Assembly: GCF_019279795.1 (NCBI RefSeq)
Contig: NC_056733.1
Location: 1,118,552,907-1,118,616,906 of the forward strand
DNA: 64,000 bases
Direction: 5' to 3'
Source: Protopterus annectens
Lineage: Eukaryota; Chordata; Ceratodontiformes; Protopteridae
A program made the translations under genes and the position numbers. Shown piece after piece: positions 30,180 through 39,390 of this stretch. A model generated the notes under the pieces. That model was not told the DNA's origin. It worked only from the letters and a program-made list of their open reading frames with translations, and did no database searches. The first letter of the stretch is position 1, and each line of letters opens with the position of its first letter.

Positions 30180-31185
30180 CCATTTCCAGTAATAACTAGA
30201 CAACCTATGGTCTCATCTCCAGTTCACCACATTTTGTTGTCCCTTAAATTATCTACAAGAAAACTTTATGCCAATAAATGGAAGAGATTTGTACACTGAG
30301 CGGTTCAAAATCATATCAACCCTTTTTCTGCCCTAGTTCATAGCGTTCTTGATTTTTTGATGCTACTGTTTAATCAAGAAGGCAGTGCCTCAACAGTTAA
30401 AGTTCAGTTGGCAGCAATTTCTTAATTTCCATAGTGGTTTTGATAATTCCTCACTAGCTGCTTATAAACTTTGTAAAACCTTTTTGATCCTACCCCACTG
30501 TGGGATTTAAATGTGGTACTGCAAGCATTGATCCATCCTCCTTTTGAACCTGCTCATGACTGTGGTCTTAAAGTTCTTTCTTGGAAAACTTTATTATTGT
30601 TGGCCATTACTTCTGCCAGAAAAAAATGAGAGATTCAGGCCTTGTCTGTGAAGCCTGCATATCTAATTTGTCATAAAGCTAGGGTTACAGCATGAACTAA
30701 TGCATTTTTTCTCTAAAATAGTATCAGAGTCCCATATTAACCAGTCCATGAATTTAACGGTCTTCTTTCAAAATTATTCAAACAAAGGTGAATAATTATT
30801 ACATTTAGTGATGTTTATAGGCAATTACAATTCTATTTACATAGAACAAAGGACATCAGATCTACAGATCAGTTATTTGTTTCATTTGCGGATTTGAAAA
30901 TGGGTAAGCCAGTCTCCAGAGTCACCCTAGCCAGATGGCTTACAGGATGCATAACCCTTATTTACAACAAATTGGATATCCCCTTACCAAGGCAGATACG
31001 GGTTCTTTCAACCAGGCATCTAGCAACTTCCTCTATTTTTCATTCAAGAGTTTCCATGGATGACATATGTATGGCAGCAACTTGGGCTTCCTCCATACAT
31101 TTATCACTCATTACAAGTTGGATATGATATCAAGAAGTAGGGCATCATTTGACTCAGTGATGCTTAGGAATATCCTTCCTTGAGG
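30180..31185 (+). pseudogene. DIRS-A2 tyrosine recombinase, broken
   Basis: LSTRKLYANKWKRF near 30250 is the N-terminal core. AITSARK followed by a stop near 30607 is the first arginine region. KPVSRVTLARWLTGCITLIY lies near 30902. The second box reads RVLSTRHLATSS near 30999, with leucine in place of the histidine. AATWASSIHLSL near 31075 should lead to the tyrosine word, but the frame has shifted. Not functional. Confidence 0.75.
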
Positions 31186-31217
31186 CCACCATGGGATGTA
31201 GATAGCTGGGGACTCTG

Positions 31218-31315
31218 TCGCATCAATTGAGGACAGAATGAAAATTGACATCATCAGATAAAGAAGTCTTGTACTTAACATTCCATCTTTGTTGTCCATT
31301 TTCATTCTTCTTCAT
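31218..31315 (+). repeat. Internal complementary region of DIRS-A2
   Basis: gtcgcatcaattgaggacag through atcatcagat (to 31259) is complementary to the left end. aaagaagtcttgtacttaac through ccattttcattc is complementary to the right end. The fusion point at 31259/31260 gives the element termini. Confidence 0.85.
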
Positions 31316-31419
31316 CTCCCAATTCAAAACCCCCCATCCTTATGGTTTTGTGGAAGGTGAGTAGATATGACATTTCGAGGCATGATTAAGCTCCAGATAA
31401 GGCCTTGTTTGACCTTTTG

Positions 31420-31657
31420 TCTGTATTTAAATCTGTTTGTATGAGAATTACTGCTTTATACTACAGCCAACAAACAAGATCTGACGTATTTGGGGTTGGT
31501 GCATTCTAGGTAAGGGAGTAGCTCAAGGGTTGTAGGTTGCCATGTGCTTTTGCAACTGCTGAGTCCAATCCGACAATTTGGATCCAAACCCATCAGTTGA
31601 GGAAGAATGAAAATGGACAACACAGATAGAACGTTATGGTAAGTACATCAATTCTTT
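31420..31657 (+). repeat. Right inverted terminal repeat of DIRS-A2
   Basis: Inverse of 25412-25620, ending gttatggtaagtacatcaat plus a T run. Confidence 0.75.
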
Positions 31658-32777
31658 TTTATTGAAAGCCCTCAAACAAAAAAACAAACAAACCCCCTAA
31701 ACCCCATTAAAATCTATAAATTTAATACTAACAGATAAAACTATGTACACCAGTGACAGCCACACTCTCAAACTTGAGTTAACATAAAAGAAAGGTTATC
31801 CATGCTAAGACGGATGGTGCAGCCTGTGCTTCTACTAAGTGCTAACTGATTTTGTCTTATCTTTATAGCGCTGCCAGCTGGGAAAACCCCTGAATGCTTT
31901 CAGAGAACTTTATCTCCTAGCCAGTTTCTCTTTTTTTTTTTCCACAGCCAGTCACTCTCTACCAGACTGTAAACAATTTCTTTGTGTAACATTGTTTACA
32001 CAAAGAACAGTTAAGTTCTCAAATTTTTAATAACATTTTTTTGGACTTTATATCAAATTGTTTCCATGGAGACATGAGAACCAGACAGCCAATTTCTCAT
32101 TATCATATTTTCTCCACAGAGACAACAGAACCAGACAGCCAATTTCTTTTTATCAGATTGTTTCCAGGGGAGACATGAGGGCCAGATATAGAATTGCTAC
32201 TAAGCATACATTCATTTGCTAGAAAAAAGCTTAATAATATTCAGTATTTTTCATTTACTTGCTTTGTCTTAAAACTTGTTACTGATTTAGTCGGTCCTTA
32301 ATCCAGTCATTCCCCAATGCAAGAATATGAAAAAGCACATTAATTTTTATTTTGTCACTGTGTTTTAACCAGGCTTTTTTTTACATTGCAGAAACTATAT
32401 TTCTTAAAACTGAACAAGAAGAAAAAGAGAAGGGAAAAAGAAAGAAAGAAAAAAAGAACAGTAACACCTGTTTACAATCCCCATTACACTTAAAAATAAA
32501 TGAGAAAACTTTACAACATGCAGAGAAAACCATACACTACAAAACTAGTACTATTAAGAAAAAAATGTTTTATTTACTTACAGTTAACTTTCTCACATCT
32601 CTTCTCCTCCCCAAAGCATTGTTCCGAACATTAATGACATGAAGTAAGGCATATACTTTAGAGTCCCCCACAAGTCCAACAGATTCTGAAAAAGTCCAGT
32701 ATTTCCAGATTTTCTAGTTCTGTCATATTTCACAAATATAATTATTGCATTGTTATCCCACATTGTTACTGGTTTTA
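31658..32777. other. L1-II spacer, right of DIRS-A2, with tandem repeats
   Basis: Non-coding as far as I can see. It holds an A-rich start, a short palindrome (gtaaacaatttctttgtgta / acacaaag near 31967-32003), three imperfect 50-60-bp units at about 32045-32190, and a purine run at 32413-32460. It lies between antisense L1 ORF1 and the DIRS-A2 end. Confidence 0.45.
32045..32190. repeat. Three imperfect tandem units near 50-60 bp
   Basis: Each unit contains gagacatgagaaccagacag or a variant (gagacaacagaaccagacag, gagacatgagggccagatat). Each is preceded by a ttgtttcca- or ttttctcca-like word. Possibly promoter-type repeats of the L1, but unproven. Confidence 0.75.
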
Positions 32778-33280
32778 TTAATGTTCATTTCCATCTCCCA
32801 AATCCTGCCTCTGCTTCATTTCAAATGTACTCTCGATTATTCTAGTCAACTCTCGTGCTCCCTTCTTTCTCTCCAACATTTTCAGTTGAAACAGTGGAAA
32901 AGGTTTCACAGGTGCAATCACTCTGTGGTCTTTATTACCAGAAGAACAAGAAGCAGAATCTCCTTCTGTTTCACAGCTCACTTTTTTTTTGACAAACTGT
33001 TGTATTTCCTCCTTAGCATGTACTACATCAAACACTGATTTTGTCTCTCCACGAAAGAATACTTTGAAGACAGCTAGGTACAGCAGTTTGAATCTCACAC
33101 CTGCGTCTTGACATTCCCTGAATAGTGGAATGAATTTACTCCTCTTCTGCCCCATGTACAATGAGTAATCATTCTCTACAAACACTGTGTCTCCCACATT
33201 TAGTATTTTGTCTTTCAGCCACAGTTTTGTCAGAATCAACTCCTTCTGCTGGTAGGATTGCATCTTTACTGTTAAAGGCC
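32778..33280 (-). pseudogene. L1-II ORF1 C-terminal domain
   Basis: L1 ORF1 protein binds element RNA as a trimer and acts as a nucleic-acid chaperone. The minus strand from about 33280 reads CRPLTVKMQSYQQKELILTK, the start of the C-terminal domain, followed by KILNVGDTVFVENDYSLYMG. QKRSKFIPLFRECQDAGVRF then matches the conserved KRKEF.P...L...GI.F word. This part has no internal stop. It is separated from the RNA-recognition part by a short inserted LINE tail at 33281-33425. Confidence 0.8.
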
Positions 33281-33425
33281 TACATAGGTTCATAGGTTGG
33301 TACTAGGCTATCAGCCCTAGGGCCTATATAAGCCTAGCCATAACAATTCCCTGGCTATTTCTTCCCACACTATTTACTTCCCTGGACCCATGTCCCTCCA
33401 CCTCTCGCTTTGTTTTCTCATGGCT
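33281..33425 (-). mobile_element. CR1/L2-like LINE 3' tail inserted in L1-II ORF1
   Basis: Plus-strand ttcataggttggtactaggc through gggcctatataagcctagcc is the exact inverse of the tail ending CR1-a (17345-17395). About 145 bases of 3' end are present. It splits the L1 ORF1 reading between YMIQT and CRPLTVK, so it is a heavily 5'-truncated insertion. Confidence 0.85.
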
Positions 33426-34000
33426 AGGTTTGGATCATATACACAAAGTGCCTTTCAACTAACAACTCCTGCTGTAGAATACCAGTCCAGTTGCTTATTT
33501 GTGCTTTCATAAAATTAATGCAGTCTGTTCCTTCCAGTTCCTCTGCTATAGTTGAAAATATCAGGTTTTCCCTATGTGCTCTGTCCTCTAATTGTTATTA
33601 TTCTTTGAAACATCTCTTCCTTAGCAGTCTCATATTCAGCCAACCTTTTCATTTCAGCCTCTGATTTTTGTAGCTTTATCATCTCATTGAATATCTGTTT
33701 AAAGCTTATTCCATGTTTTTCCAGCCTTTTGTTGTTTGTATTGATATACTGCATTAAGTGTTTTGTTTATTTTAACCAGGTCTGCATGCAGTTGTCTTAT
33801 ATCTTCCTGTAGGTTACTAGAAGTCATGTGAGGAGGTTGCATTGCTTTTTGCTGAACAGCTGTAGAGCTTTCCCCAATCAGTGTTTCTTCCTCACTTTTT
33901 GTAGCCGCTTTTCTTTCTAGGTGCTCTGTATTTCTTTTTTTCCTGGCATCCAGGCAGTACACTTACCATAAACACAAAAATTATTTGTCCTTCTCTGTTG
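33426..34000 (-). pseudogene. L1-II ORF1 N-terminal coiled coil and RNA-recognition part
   Basis: Minus-strand text from about 33960: RKKRNTEHLERKAATKSEEE, then DIRQLHADLVKINKTLNAVY (heptad-like coiled coil), then MIKLQKSEAEMKRLAEYETA. The RNA-recognition part reads ENLIFSTIAEELEGTDCINF near 33560, like the conserved NLRI.GIPE..EG.D word. A frame change lies near 33700. The order and strand fit ORF1 of the same L1 whose ORF2 starts at 25250. Confidence 0.75.
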
Positions 34001-34300
34001 AGTTTCTGTTTTCTCACTGCGAGAGCTAGAGTTAAGCTCTTACTCACTGTGCAGCCATCGTGGAAGTCCTGTCGCAACTGAGTAATTGTTGTCAGCGTAC
34101 TACTGGTGTCCCCAATCTTATAAACAGTTCCTTGCTTCTGTAAGGTTGATAGTATTTTTTTTACTTTAAAGTATAAATGCAGAACTTCTCTCTCACCAGT
34201 TGGGTTTTTTGTTAGTGCATCCCCCTGGATAATCCAGTCTGTGTGTTCTCTGGCCTGAATGAGTATGTTTCTATTCAACCTGCTCTGAGAGCAAGACCCC
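34001..34300 (-). other. Probable 5' leader of L1-II
   Basis: A minus-strand open frame (33892-34278) runs into the ORF1 start but shows no motif of its own. Its place upstream of ORF1 suggests 5' untranslated sequence. Confidence 0.4.
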
Positions 34301-34499
34301 TTAGGAAGAAATAAACACTTTATTTATTTTAGTGTTTATATTAGATTGTTTTATAATGTTTCACTATATCTTAGTTGTTTTACTATGTACTTAAATTTCT
34401 TTCTTTTTATTTTGTTTGTATTAGCTCTTGAATGCTTGATTAGTCATTTAGTAATTAGTGATGTAGCTTGTTACACTGATTAATGTTTAACTGATTTTA
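34301..34499. other. Unassigned AT-rich sequence
   Basis: T-rich, no recognisable feature. It may belong to the Penelope-like remnant that follows. Confidence 0.3.
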
Positions 34500-34655
34500 A
34501 TATATAAGAAGGATGTTTTTTTCAGTTCAGTAGAGATCTGATGAAGCTAATATGCAAAAGCGCTTATCTTTGTCTTTTTTCATTAAATTGATATATTGAA
34601 CCATGTACTGGCGTTTTTCCTGCTGTGGACCACTGCTAGCATATTTTGGTGATAT
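34500..34655 (+). mobile_element. Penelope-like 3' end remnant
   Basis: gatctgatgaagctaatatg, aaaagcgctta and ttcattaaattgatatattg follow in the same order and spacing as the 3' end of the Penelope copy at 6150-6235 (tctgatgaaggg, gaaagcgctcattc, ttattaaactcattttgg). Only the terminal part remains. It ends about 115 bases upstream of the host exon. Confidence 0.6.
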
Positions 34656-34749
34656 TTTGTCTTGGCATATCAGTGGTTTGCTTCCTTGGGTATCATTTGC
34701 TTCCTGAATGTAAATATTACTGTAGTTAAGGTAAGAAAATTTAGTAGTG

Positions 34750-34770
34750 CTGTTTTTGTTTTCTCTTTAG
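34750..34770 (+). other. Splice acceptor of the RANBP17 exon
   Basis: ctgtttttgttttctctttag, a clean polypyrimidine tract with terminal AG. Confidence 0.85.
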
Positions 34771-34985
34771 GTAACCAGATATTGTCTCTAGGGAACATTC
34801 CAAAAGATCAAGTTTATCCAATGAAACTCAAAGGAATCTCAATTTGTTTTTCTGCACTTAAGACTGCTTTATGTGGAAATTATGTTAGTTTTGGGGTTTT
34901 CCACTTGTATGGAGACAGTCACTTTGACAATGCACTACAAGCCTTTATCAAGCTGCTTCTCTCTCTCCCCCACAGTGATTTACTG
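34771..34985 (+). CDS. RANBP17: Host exon of a RANBP17/exportin-7-type nuclear transport receptor
   Basis: This exon of 215 bp encodes 71 full codons after a split first codon (phase 1: a G from the previous exon plus gt). It begins [19 protein letters not shown] and ends [11 protein letters not shown]. These are importin-beta superfamily HEAT-repeat residues near the C-terminal third of exportin-7 and its paralogue RANBP17. [12 protein letters not shown] and [19 protein letters not shown] are shared wording; NQILSLG, YPMKLKG and [10 protein letters not shown] favour RANBP17 over exportin-7. A polypyrimidine tract with AG ends at 34770, and GTAAGT starts at 34986. No stop, intact splice sites and high conservation argue for a live exon. 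No neighbouring exon was found in the window, so both adjoining introns exceed 29 kb. Confidence 0.88.
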
Positions 34986-34991
34986 GTAAGT
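34986..34991 (+). other. Splice donor of the RANBP17 exon
   Basis: CTG followed by gtaagt, matching the consensus at all six intron positions. Confidence 0.88.
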
Positions 34992-35376
34992 GATAGTCGT
35001 GTATTAGATTAGTATAACTAAATGTTAACAGAGTGGATTATTAAAAACATAACATTATAGTTTTTGTAGATCACTTGCTTTATAGACTAAACATACATGC
35101 TGCATTGAATGCATCTTTACAACCAAAGAATGAAAGGGATATAAGATTTTTAACAATCTGTCTAGCATCTTGTCAGCCACTGGTAGTTTAGTTCACAAAG
35201 TGCTTAAAGACAGGGGGAGAGGAAGCTTGCAAAAGACTTTAATACAGTTTAATAATTTCCTGGAGGTAGATGTCAGTAAGGTTTTTTTTTTGCTACATTC
35301 TTCATCAAGCATTCTTACTGTACATCAGATCTGAACTGAGGGCTCTGTATAAAACAGTTTCACCCTCTGATATTTT
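34992..35376. other. Intron, unassigned
   Basis: Sequence between the exon and DIRS-B1. No element recognised. Confidence 0.35.
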
Positions 35377-35580
35377 ATGTTCATCGTGTTTCACTGCTGC
35401 AGTCATTACACTTGGGTTATCCTGCTATCAGCCGGTCCCGCAGTCGGCCAGAGTTCAAAAGTCTTGGTCCGGTGTCGGTTGCTGTCGCTTCTTCCCTGAC
35501 ATCAGTGCGCCAGGGGTATATAAGATGCAGCCAACGCCATTTTTCTTCAGTATTTTTTGCAGCGCGGTGCCCGAAGCAAA
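35377..35580 (+). repeat. Left inverted terminal repeat of DIRS-B1
   Basis: Matches inversely with 40695-40925. For example ggtgtcggttgctgtcgctt here corresponds to aagcgacagcaaccgacgcc near 40781. The arms differ at roughly one base in ten by eye. Confidence 0.88.
35497..35523 (+). promoter_or_regulatory. Promoter-like CRE remnant and TATA box in DIRS-B1 left repeat
   Basis: tgacatca (35497-35504) is one base from the CRE palindrome tgacgtca, which is intact in the right repeat (40766-40773) and in DIRS-B2 (54704-54711). tatataa follows at 35517-35523. Transcription would start inside the repeat and run into Gag. Function is inferred from motif and position only. Confidence 0.5.
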
Positions 35581-35696
35581 AGCAGTTCACAAGTGCCAAT
35601 CGGCCGACTCCTGAGATTTTCAATTCGAATTTCAGAACCGAAGTGTTCAATAAAGCTAAGTACCCCATTGGGGAAACTTTTTCTTGCCTCAGACCG

Positions 35697-36067
35697 ATGT
35701 CAGTAAAAGTTAATAATTGTATTTCTTGTGGGAAGCAAATACCTCATAAGGATTTTCATTCTTATTGTATTCCATGCCTAGGCCTAGACCACGACGTCAC
35801 TAGTTGTCGGTTTTGTGCTAGATTTAACAAAACTTCGGTTTGATTTTGCTCGCCATTACTTTGGCCGAAGGTTTAATTATACCATGCCATTGGAACAACC
35901 CATGACCGGAATACACAAAAAAATTCAAAGACAAGGATAAGGACAGGCATCCGAGGCCCAAAACTGATGATGAAGCCTCTTCTACGTCAGTCGCCAGTTC
36001 TCAGTGAGGCGCTTTCGCAGCCCTTGACACCGCTACCTCAGAGCCACAGGCCGCCTCCGACTCCCAC
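35697..36067 (+). pseudogene. DIRS-B1 Gag N-terminal zinc-cluster region
   Basis: The frame starts at the ATG 35697 (MSVKVNNCISCGKQIPHKD). The cluster is C-x2-C...H...CIPCLGLDHDVTSCRFC, that is two linked Cys/His knuckles. The frame stops at 35843 (NKTSV), while the DIRS-B2 copy reads on (ASKYFGSRFNYPDM). One indel therefore separates it from the main Gag frame that opens by 36068. Confidence 0.75.
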
Positions 36068-37717
36068 ATGGAGATGTCTAGGCCTCTGGATACTCAAGGT
36101 GTTGGGCCTACGGAAACTAACCCTTCAGACGGGTCCGGAGCCGCTGAGCAGGCATCGGCTTCTGAGGGTGTTTTCAGACCTTCACAGCTTACCATAAAAA
36201 TTACAGCCAAGTGTAAAACTCCGTTAAAGACAAAGAAGCAAGTACAACATTCATTTGGACAGGCCACCATGCCTAAAAAACAGATGCTTAAAATGGCCGA
36301 AGACTTAATTACTCTGATCAGGGGTACCCATCCCCCTCCTGATAAAAGGCCTAGGCAGGATACAGACTATGACTCCTCTGACCAGGTTTCCATCTTTTCT
36401 GATTCCTCTTCAGACCAGGGATACTCTTTACCCCCCTATGAGGACTCTGATGCTGAAGAATCAATTCCTTCAGCCTCTCCTCCTGAGGATTATTCTTTTG
36501 GGGAAACTTTACATACCATGAGGGAGCATTTCCATTGGGAGGGCCAGGATTACTCAGAATCCAAGGAAAGGCTCAGAGACTTCCTTTTATTGCCTCAGCA
36601 CAAGCCCCTTGCTATTCCACCAGTGTTAGATGTTGTGGATGATGTGTTTTCTGAATCCAGTTTAAACCCTGATTCTTTGCTCCCTGCTCCAGTCAAGCCA
36701 GACAGGTATTACAGAGTCCCTGACTCACACAAATTTCTTTATAAAAACCCTGTTGCTGACCCAGAAACTATTTCCCAGGGTCCCAAAGGCGTAAAGGCTT
36801 CCACGGCTAAAAATCCAGTTCCCTCTGACAGGGATTCTAGAGCATTAGACAGATGGGGGAAGAAAGTTTATACCTCTGCAACTTTAGCAGTGAGAGCTTT
36901 AAATTGCCAGTTTCACATGCTTAAATACCAACGATATTTAATGTCTCTGTTAAAACAGAAAATGATTGCAAGTTCAGAACATCCTGAATATAAGGAAATG
37001 CAGGATTTATTGCATGCAGCTGAGCAAGTGGGAAAACATACTCTGCAATGTGGTTTTGATTCATTAGAGGCTTCTTGTAGAGCAGCAGTTACAGGATCTG
37101 TGATTCGAAGGCATGCTTGGTTAAAAGAACAAGGTTTACCTGATCATGGTAAGGCTAAATTACTGGATGCTTCTTTACAGCAGGATATTTTATTTTGTGT
37201 TAAGGCAGAAGAGGTATTAAAGAAAATGGAGGATAAGGCAAAATCTATGCAAACAGTGAAGGATTTCTTACAGGTACAGCCACCTCGTTTTAGCAGAAAG
37301 TGGCCTTCAAAAAATGGTTCTTTCCAGTGTCAGACAGACCACAAAGAGGCAGATACAAACGCCCAAGAGGCAGATCTCAGCCCCAAGGCTCTTACAGACC
37401 ACGACAGCGGGGTGCTTCAACCCCAAAAGGAGGTGAAGACAAGTCACAACCTTACAGGAAACAGTCCCAATGACTTCCCCCTTCGAATGTCAAGCACTTA
37501 CCTTTTGGCAGCTCCCCTATGGGGAAAACTAGCACTTTTTTTCTCAAAATTGGCATATAGTGACTCAAGACAAATGGGTTCTGAATATTGTGTCTCAAGG
37601 TTACAGGTTCCACTTTCACACTCTACCAAGGCTAAAAGGAATGCCAGACCTGCCACAAAATCAATGGGCAGAGGCACAAAAACAAATTACAGCCCTCATG
37701 GACATGAGAGCTATTAA
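36068..37717 (+). CDS. DIRS-B1 Gag-like protein, main open frame
   Basis: A 549-residue open frame. An acidic Ser-rich part (YDSSDQVSIFSDSSSD) leads to PPEDYSFGETLHTMREHFHW, then LRDFLLLPQHKPLAIPPVLD and PDRYYRVPDSHKFLYKNP. The most conserved block is ALDRWGKKVYTSATLAVRAL, LNCQFHMLKYQRYL, GFDSLEASCRAAVTGSVIRR and HAWLKEQGL, as in Gag proteins of other vertebrate DIRS elements. The frame overlaps the reverse transcriptase frame from 37560, a usual arrangement that would need frameshifting, re-initiation or splicing. The first methionine is not the true start, because the zinc-cluster part lies upstream. Confidence 0.8.
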   Translation: MEMSRPLDTQGVGPTETNPSDGSGAAEQASASEGVFRPSQLTIKITAKCKTPLKTKKQVQHSFGQATMPKKQMLKMAEDLITLIRGTHPPPDKRPRQDTDYDSSDQVSIFSDSSSDQGYSLPPYEDSDAEESIPSASPPEDYSFGETLHTMREHFHWEGQDYSESKERLRDFLLLPQHKPLAIPPVLDVVDDVFSESSLNPDSLLPAPVKPDRYYRVPDSHKFLYKNPVADPETISQGPKGVKASTAKNPVPSDRDSRALDRWGKKVYTSATLAVRALNCQFHMLKYQRYLMSLLKQKMIASSEHPEYKEMQDLLHAAEQVGKHTLQCGFDSLEASCRAAVTGSVIRRHAWLKEQGLPDHGKAKLLDASLQQDILFCVKAEEVLKKMEDKAKSMQTVKDFLQVQPPRFSRKWPSKNGSFQCQTDHKEADTNAQEADLSPKALTDHDSGVLQPQKEVKTSHNLTGNSPNDFPLRMSSTYLLAAPLWGKLALFFSKLAYSDSRQMGSEYCVSRLQVPLSHSTKAKRNARPATKSMGRGTKTNYSPHGHESY

Positions 37718-38150
37718 AAAAGTACCACAACAGGAACAAGGACAAGGATTTTACTCAAGACTTTTCCTGGTCCCCAGAAAGGACAAAGCCTGGAGACCCA
37801 CACTAGACCTTTCTACCCTAAATACTTACCTGGATGTTCCGAAATTCAAAATGTTGACAGTACAGCAGCTTCTTCCCATGCTGGGCAAGAAGACTTGGCT
37901 TGTTACTTTGGACCTCAAAGAGGCATACCTGCATGTCCCTATCAGACAAAATTGCAGAAGATACCTCAGATTCTTAGCTGGTTTAATGCATTACCAATTC
38001 TCTGCACTGCCCTTTGGCTTATCTACTGCACCCAGGGTCTTCACAAAGTGCCTGGCACCAGTAATTGCATTTTGCAGACAAAAAGGAATTCAAATATATC
38101 CATACCTGGACGACTGCCTTTTCAAGCAGAGAGCAAGGACATTCTTCTAA
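37560..38150 (+). CDS. DIRS-B1 reverse transcriptase, catalytic part
   Basis: Copies DIRS RNA into cDNA. The order is DKWVLNIVSQGYRFHF, FYSRLFLVPRKDKAWRPTLD (fingers), VTLDLKEAYLHVPI (motif A), LPFGLSTAPRVFTK (motif B) and IYPYLDDCL (motif C, both aspartates). The catalytic core is intact over 196 codons. Just after YLDDCL the frame ends in FKQRARTFF, while the next frame continues QAESKDILLKHLAF, so a one-base indel sits near 38120. Overlaps Gag by about 160 bases. Confidence 0.85.
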   Translation: MTQDKWVLNIVSQGYRFHFHTLPRLKGMPDLPQNQWAEAQKQITALMDMRAIKKVPQQEQGQGFYSRLFLVPRKDKAWRPTLDLSTLNTYLDVPKFKMLTVQQLLPMLGKKTWLVTLDLKEAYLHVPIRQNCRRYLRFLAGLMHYQFSALPFGLSTAPRVFTKCLAPVIAFCRQKGIQIYPYLDDCLFKQRARTFF

Positions 38151-39390
38151 AGCATCTGGCATTTGTAAAAAGGTTGCTAATTTGCCTAGGGTACACAGTA
38201 AACGAAAATAAGTCGAAACTAGTGCCCTCACAAGAGATAATATTCCTGGGTGCCAGCTTAAATACAATGGCCCAGATGGCTTTTCTCACGCCAGACAAGC
38301 AAGGACAACTGACTCAGTACTTTCAATTGATGGCAACAAAAACCCACCTTCCTGCAAGAAAAATTCTGCAGGCCTTGGGATTCATGGCATCCTGCATTCT
38401 GCTAATTCCATATGCCAGACTGCATATGAGGAAATTACAGTGGTACCTAAAAAATGTTTTGACTCAACACTGTCACAGTTTGGAAGCAGTAATACCACTA
38501 ATTCCCTGCCTGCAAAAGGAGTTTCGATGGTGGGCACAGGCATGTCACCTCAACAAGGGACAGCCTTTCACTCTCCCCACAGCCAGGCAGGCATTAACAA
38601 CAGATGCTTCGGATTACGCCCGGGGAGCACACATGGCAGGAAAATGTATTCAGGGCAAGTGGACTGCAGACCAAATGCACCTTCACATCAATCAAAAAGA
38701 GATGTTGGCTGTACAAAATGCCCTAACAGCTTTCAAGGACCTTCTGCATCCAGGACAACTATTATTGAAGACAGACAACACCACAGTTATGTGGTACATA
38801 AACAAGCAAGGGGGCACTCATTCTTATCCCCTTTGCAGGCAAGCCATGACCTTGTCGAACACAGCTCTAACCTATCAAGTTCATCTACAAGCACAATTCC
38901 TGCCAGGAAAGAAAAATACTCTGGCAGACGACTTAAGCAGAAACATCATGGATCCTCACGAGTGGAAATTAAATCCACAAGTATTCAGCATGATAACGCA
39001 AAAATGGGGGTGCCCAGACATAGATCTTTTTGCCTCCCCAATGAATTGCCAACTACAAAAATTCTGCACAAGGACTTATCACACACAGGCATGGAAAGTG
39101 GATGCTCTCTCGTTCAGCTGGAAAAGCCTAAAAGTTTATGCCTTCCCACCACTGCCTCTCCTTTCAAAGGTACTCCTAAAAGCCAGACAAGAAAAAACAC
39201 AGATGATCCTGATTGCCCCAGACTGGCCACGCCAGCACTGGTACCCAGTCTTAAAGAACTTAGCTCAAGGCCCACCATGGATTTTACCTCAAACTCCACA
39301 CCTTCTGACTCAACAAAACAATCAGATCCTGCACAGTCAGCTCAAAACCTTAAACCTGGCTGCATGGCAGATCCATTTGTCAAGCAGACA
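38118..39390 (+). CDS. DIRS-B1 reverse transcriptase thumb, RNase H and methyltransferase-like segment
   Basis: The same polyprotein continues, in the frame open from 37895 to 39550. IIFLGASLNTMAQMAFLTPD and LLIPYARLHMRKLQWYLK form the thumb. RNase H shows LTTDASDYARGAHMAG (first aspartate), HINQKEMLAVQNAL (glutamate), KTDNTTVMWYINKQGG (second aspartate) and NTLADDLSR (last aspartate), so all four metal ligands are present. Next come CPDIDLFASPMNCQLQKFC, WKVDALSFSW, VYAFPPLPLLSKVLLK and MILIAPDWPRQHWY. This order (D-F-A, N, W, FPP, K, APxW) resembles the Dam-like methyltransferase described in DIRS elements; that identity is inferred. Confidence 0.82.

Larger units (their letters stand above)
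25412..31657 (+). mobile_element. DIRS-like retrotransposon A2
   Basis: This is a full-length-sized family A copy, 6246 bp by the end points. The left end atctgatgctgtcagttttc and right end gttatggtaagtacatcaat match the two halves of the internal complementary region at 31218-31315. Gag, reverse transcriptase, RNase H, methyltransferase-like and recombinase remnants follow in order. It sits between ORF1 and ORF2 of antisense L1-II. It is dead: the YLDD motif is deleted and stops are frequent. Confidence 0.85.

Noticed and set aside
32352..32642. Lysine-rich 96-residue open frame
   Set aside because: It comes from a purine-rich simple sequence and has no similarity to any protein I know.
38440..39390. 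First part of the 433-residue frame in DIRS-B1
   Set aside because: Before about 39390 it overlaps RNase H in another frame and is compositionally a shadow. Only its end (the recombinase N-terminus) is real.
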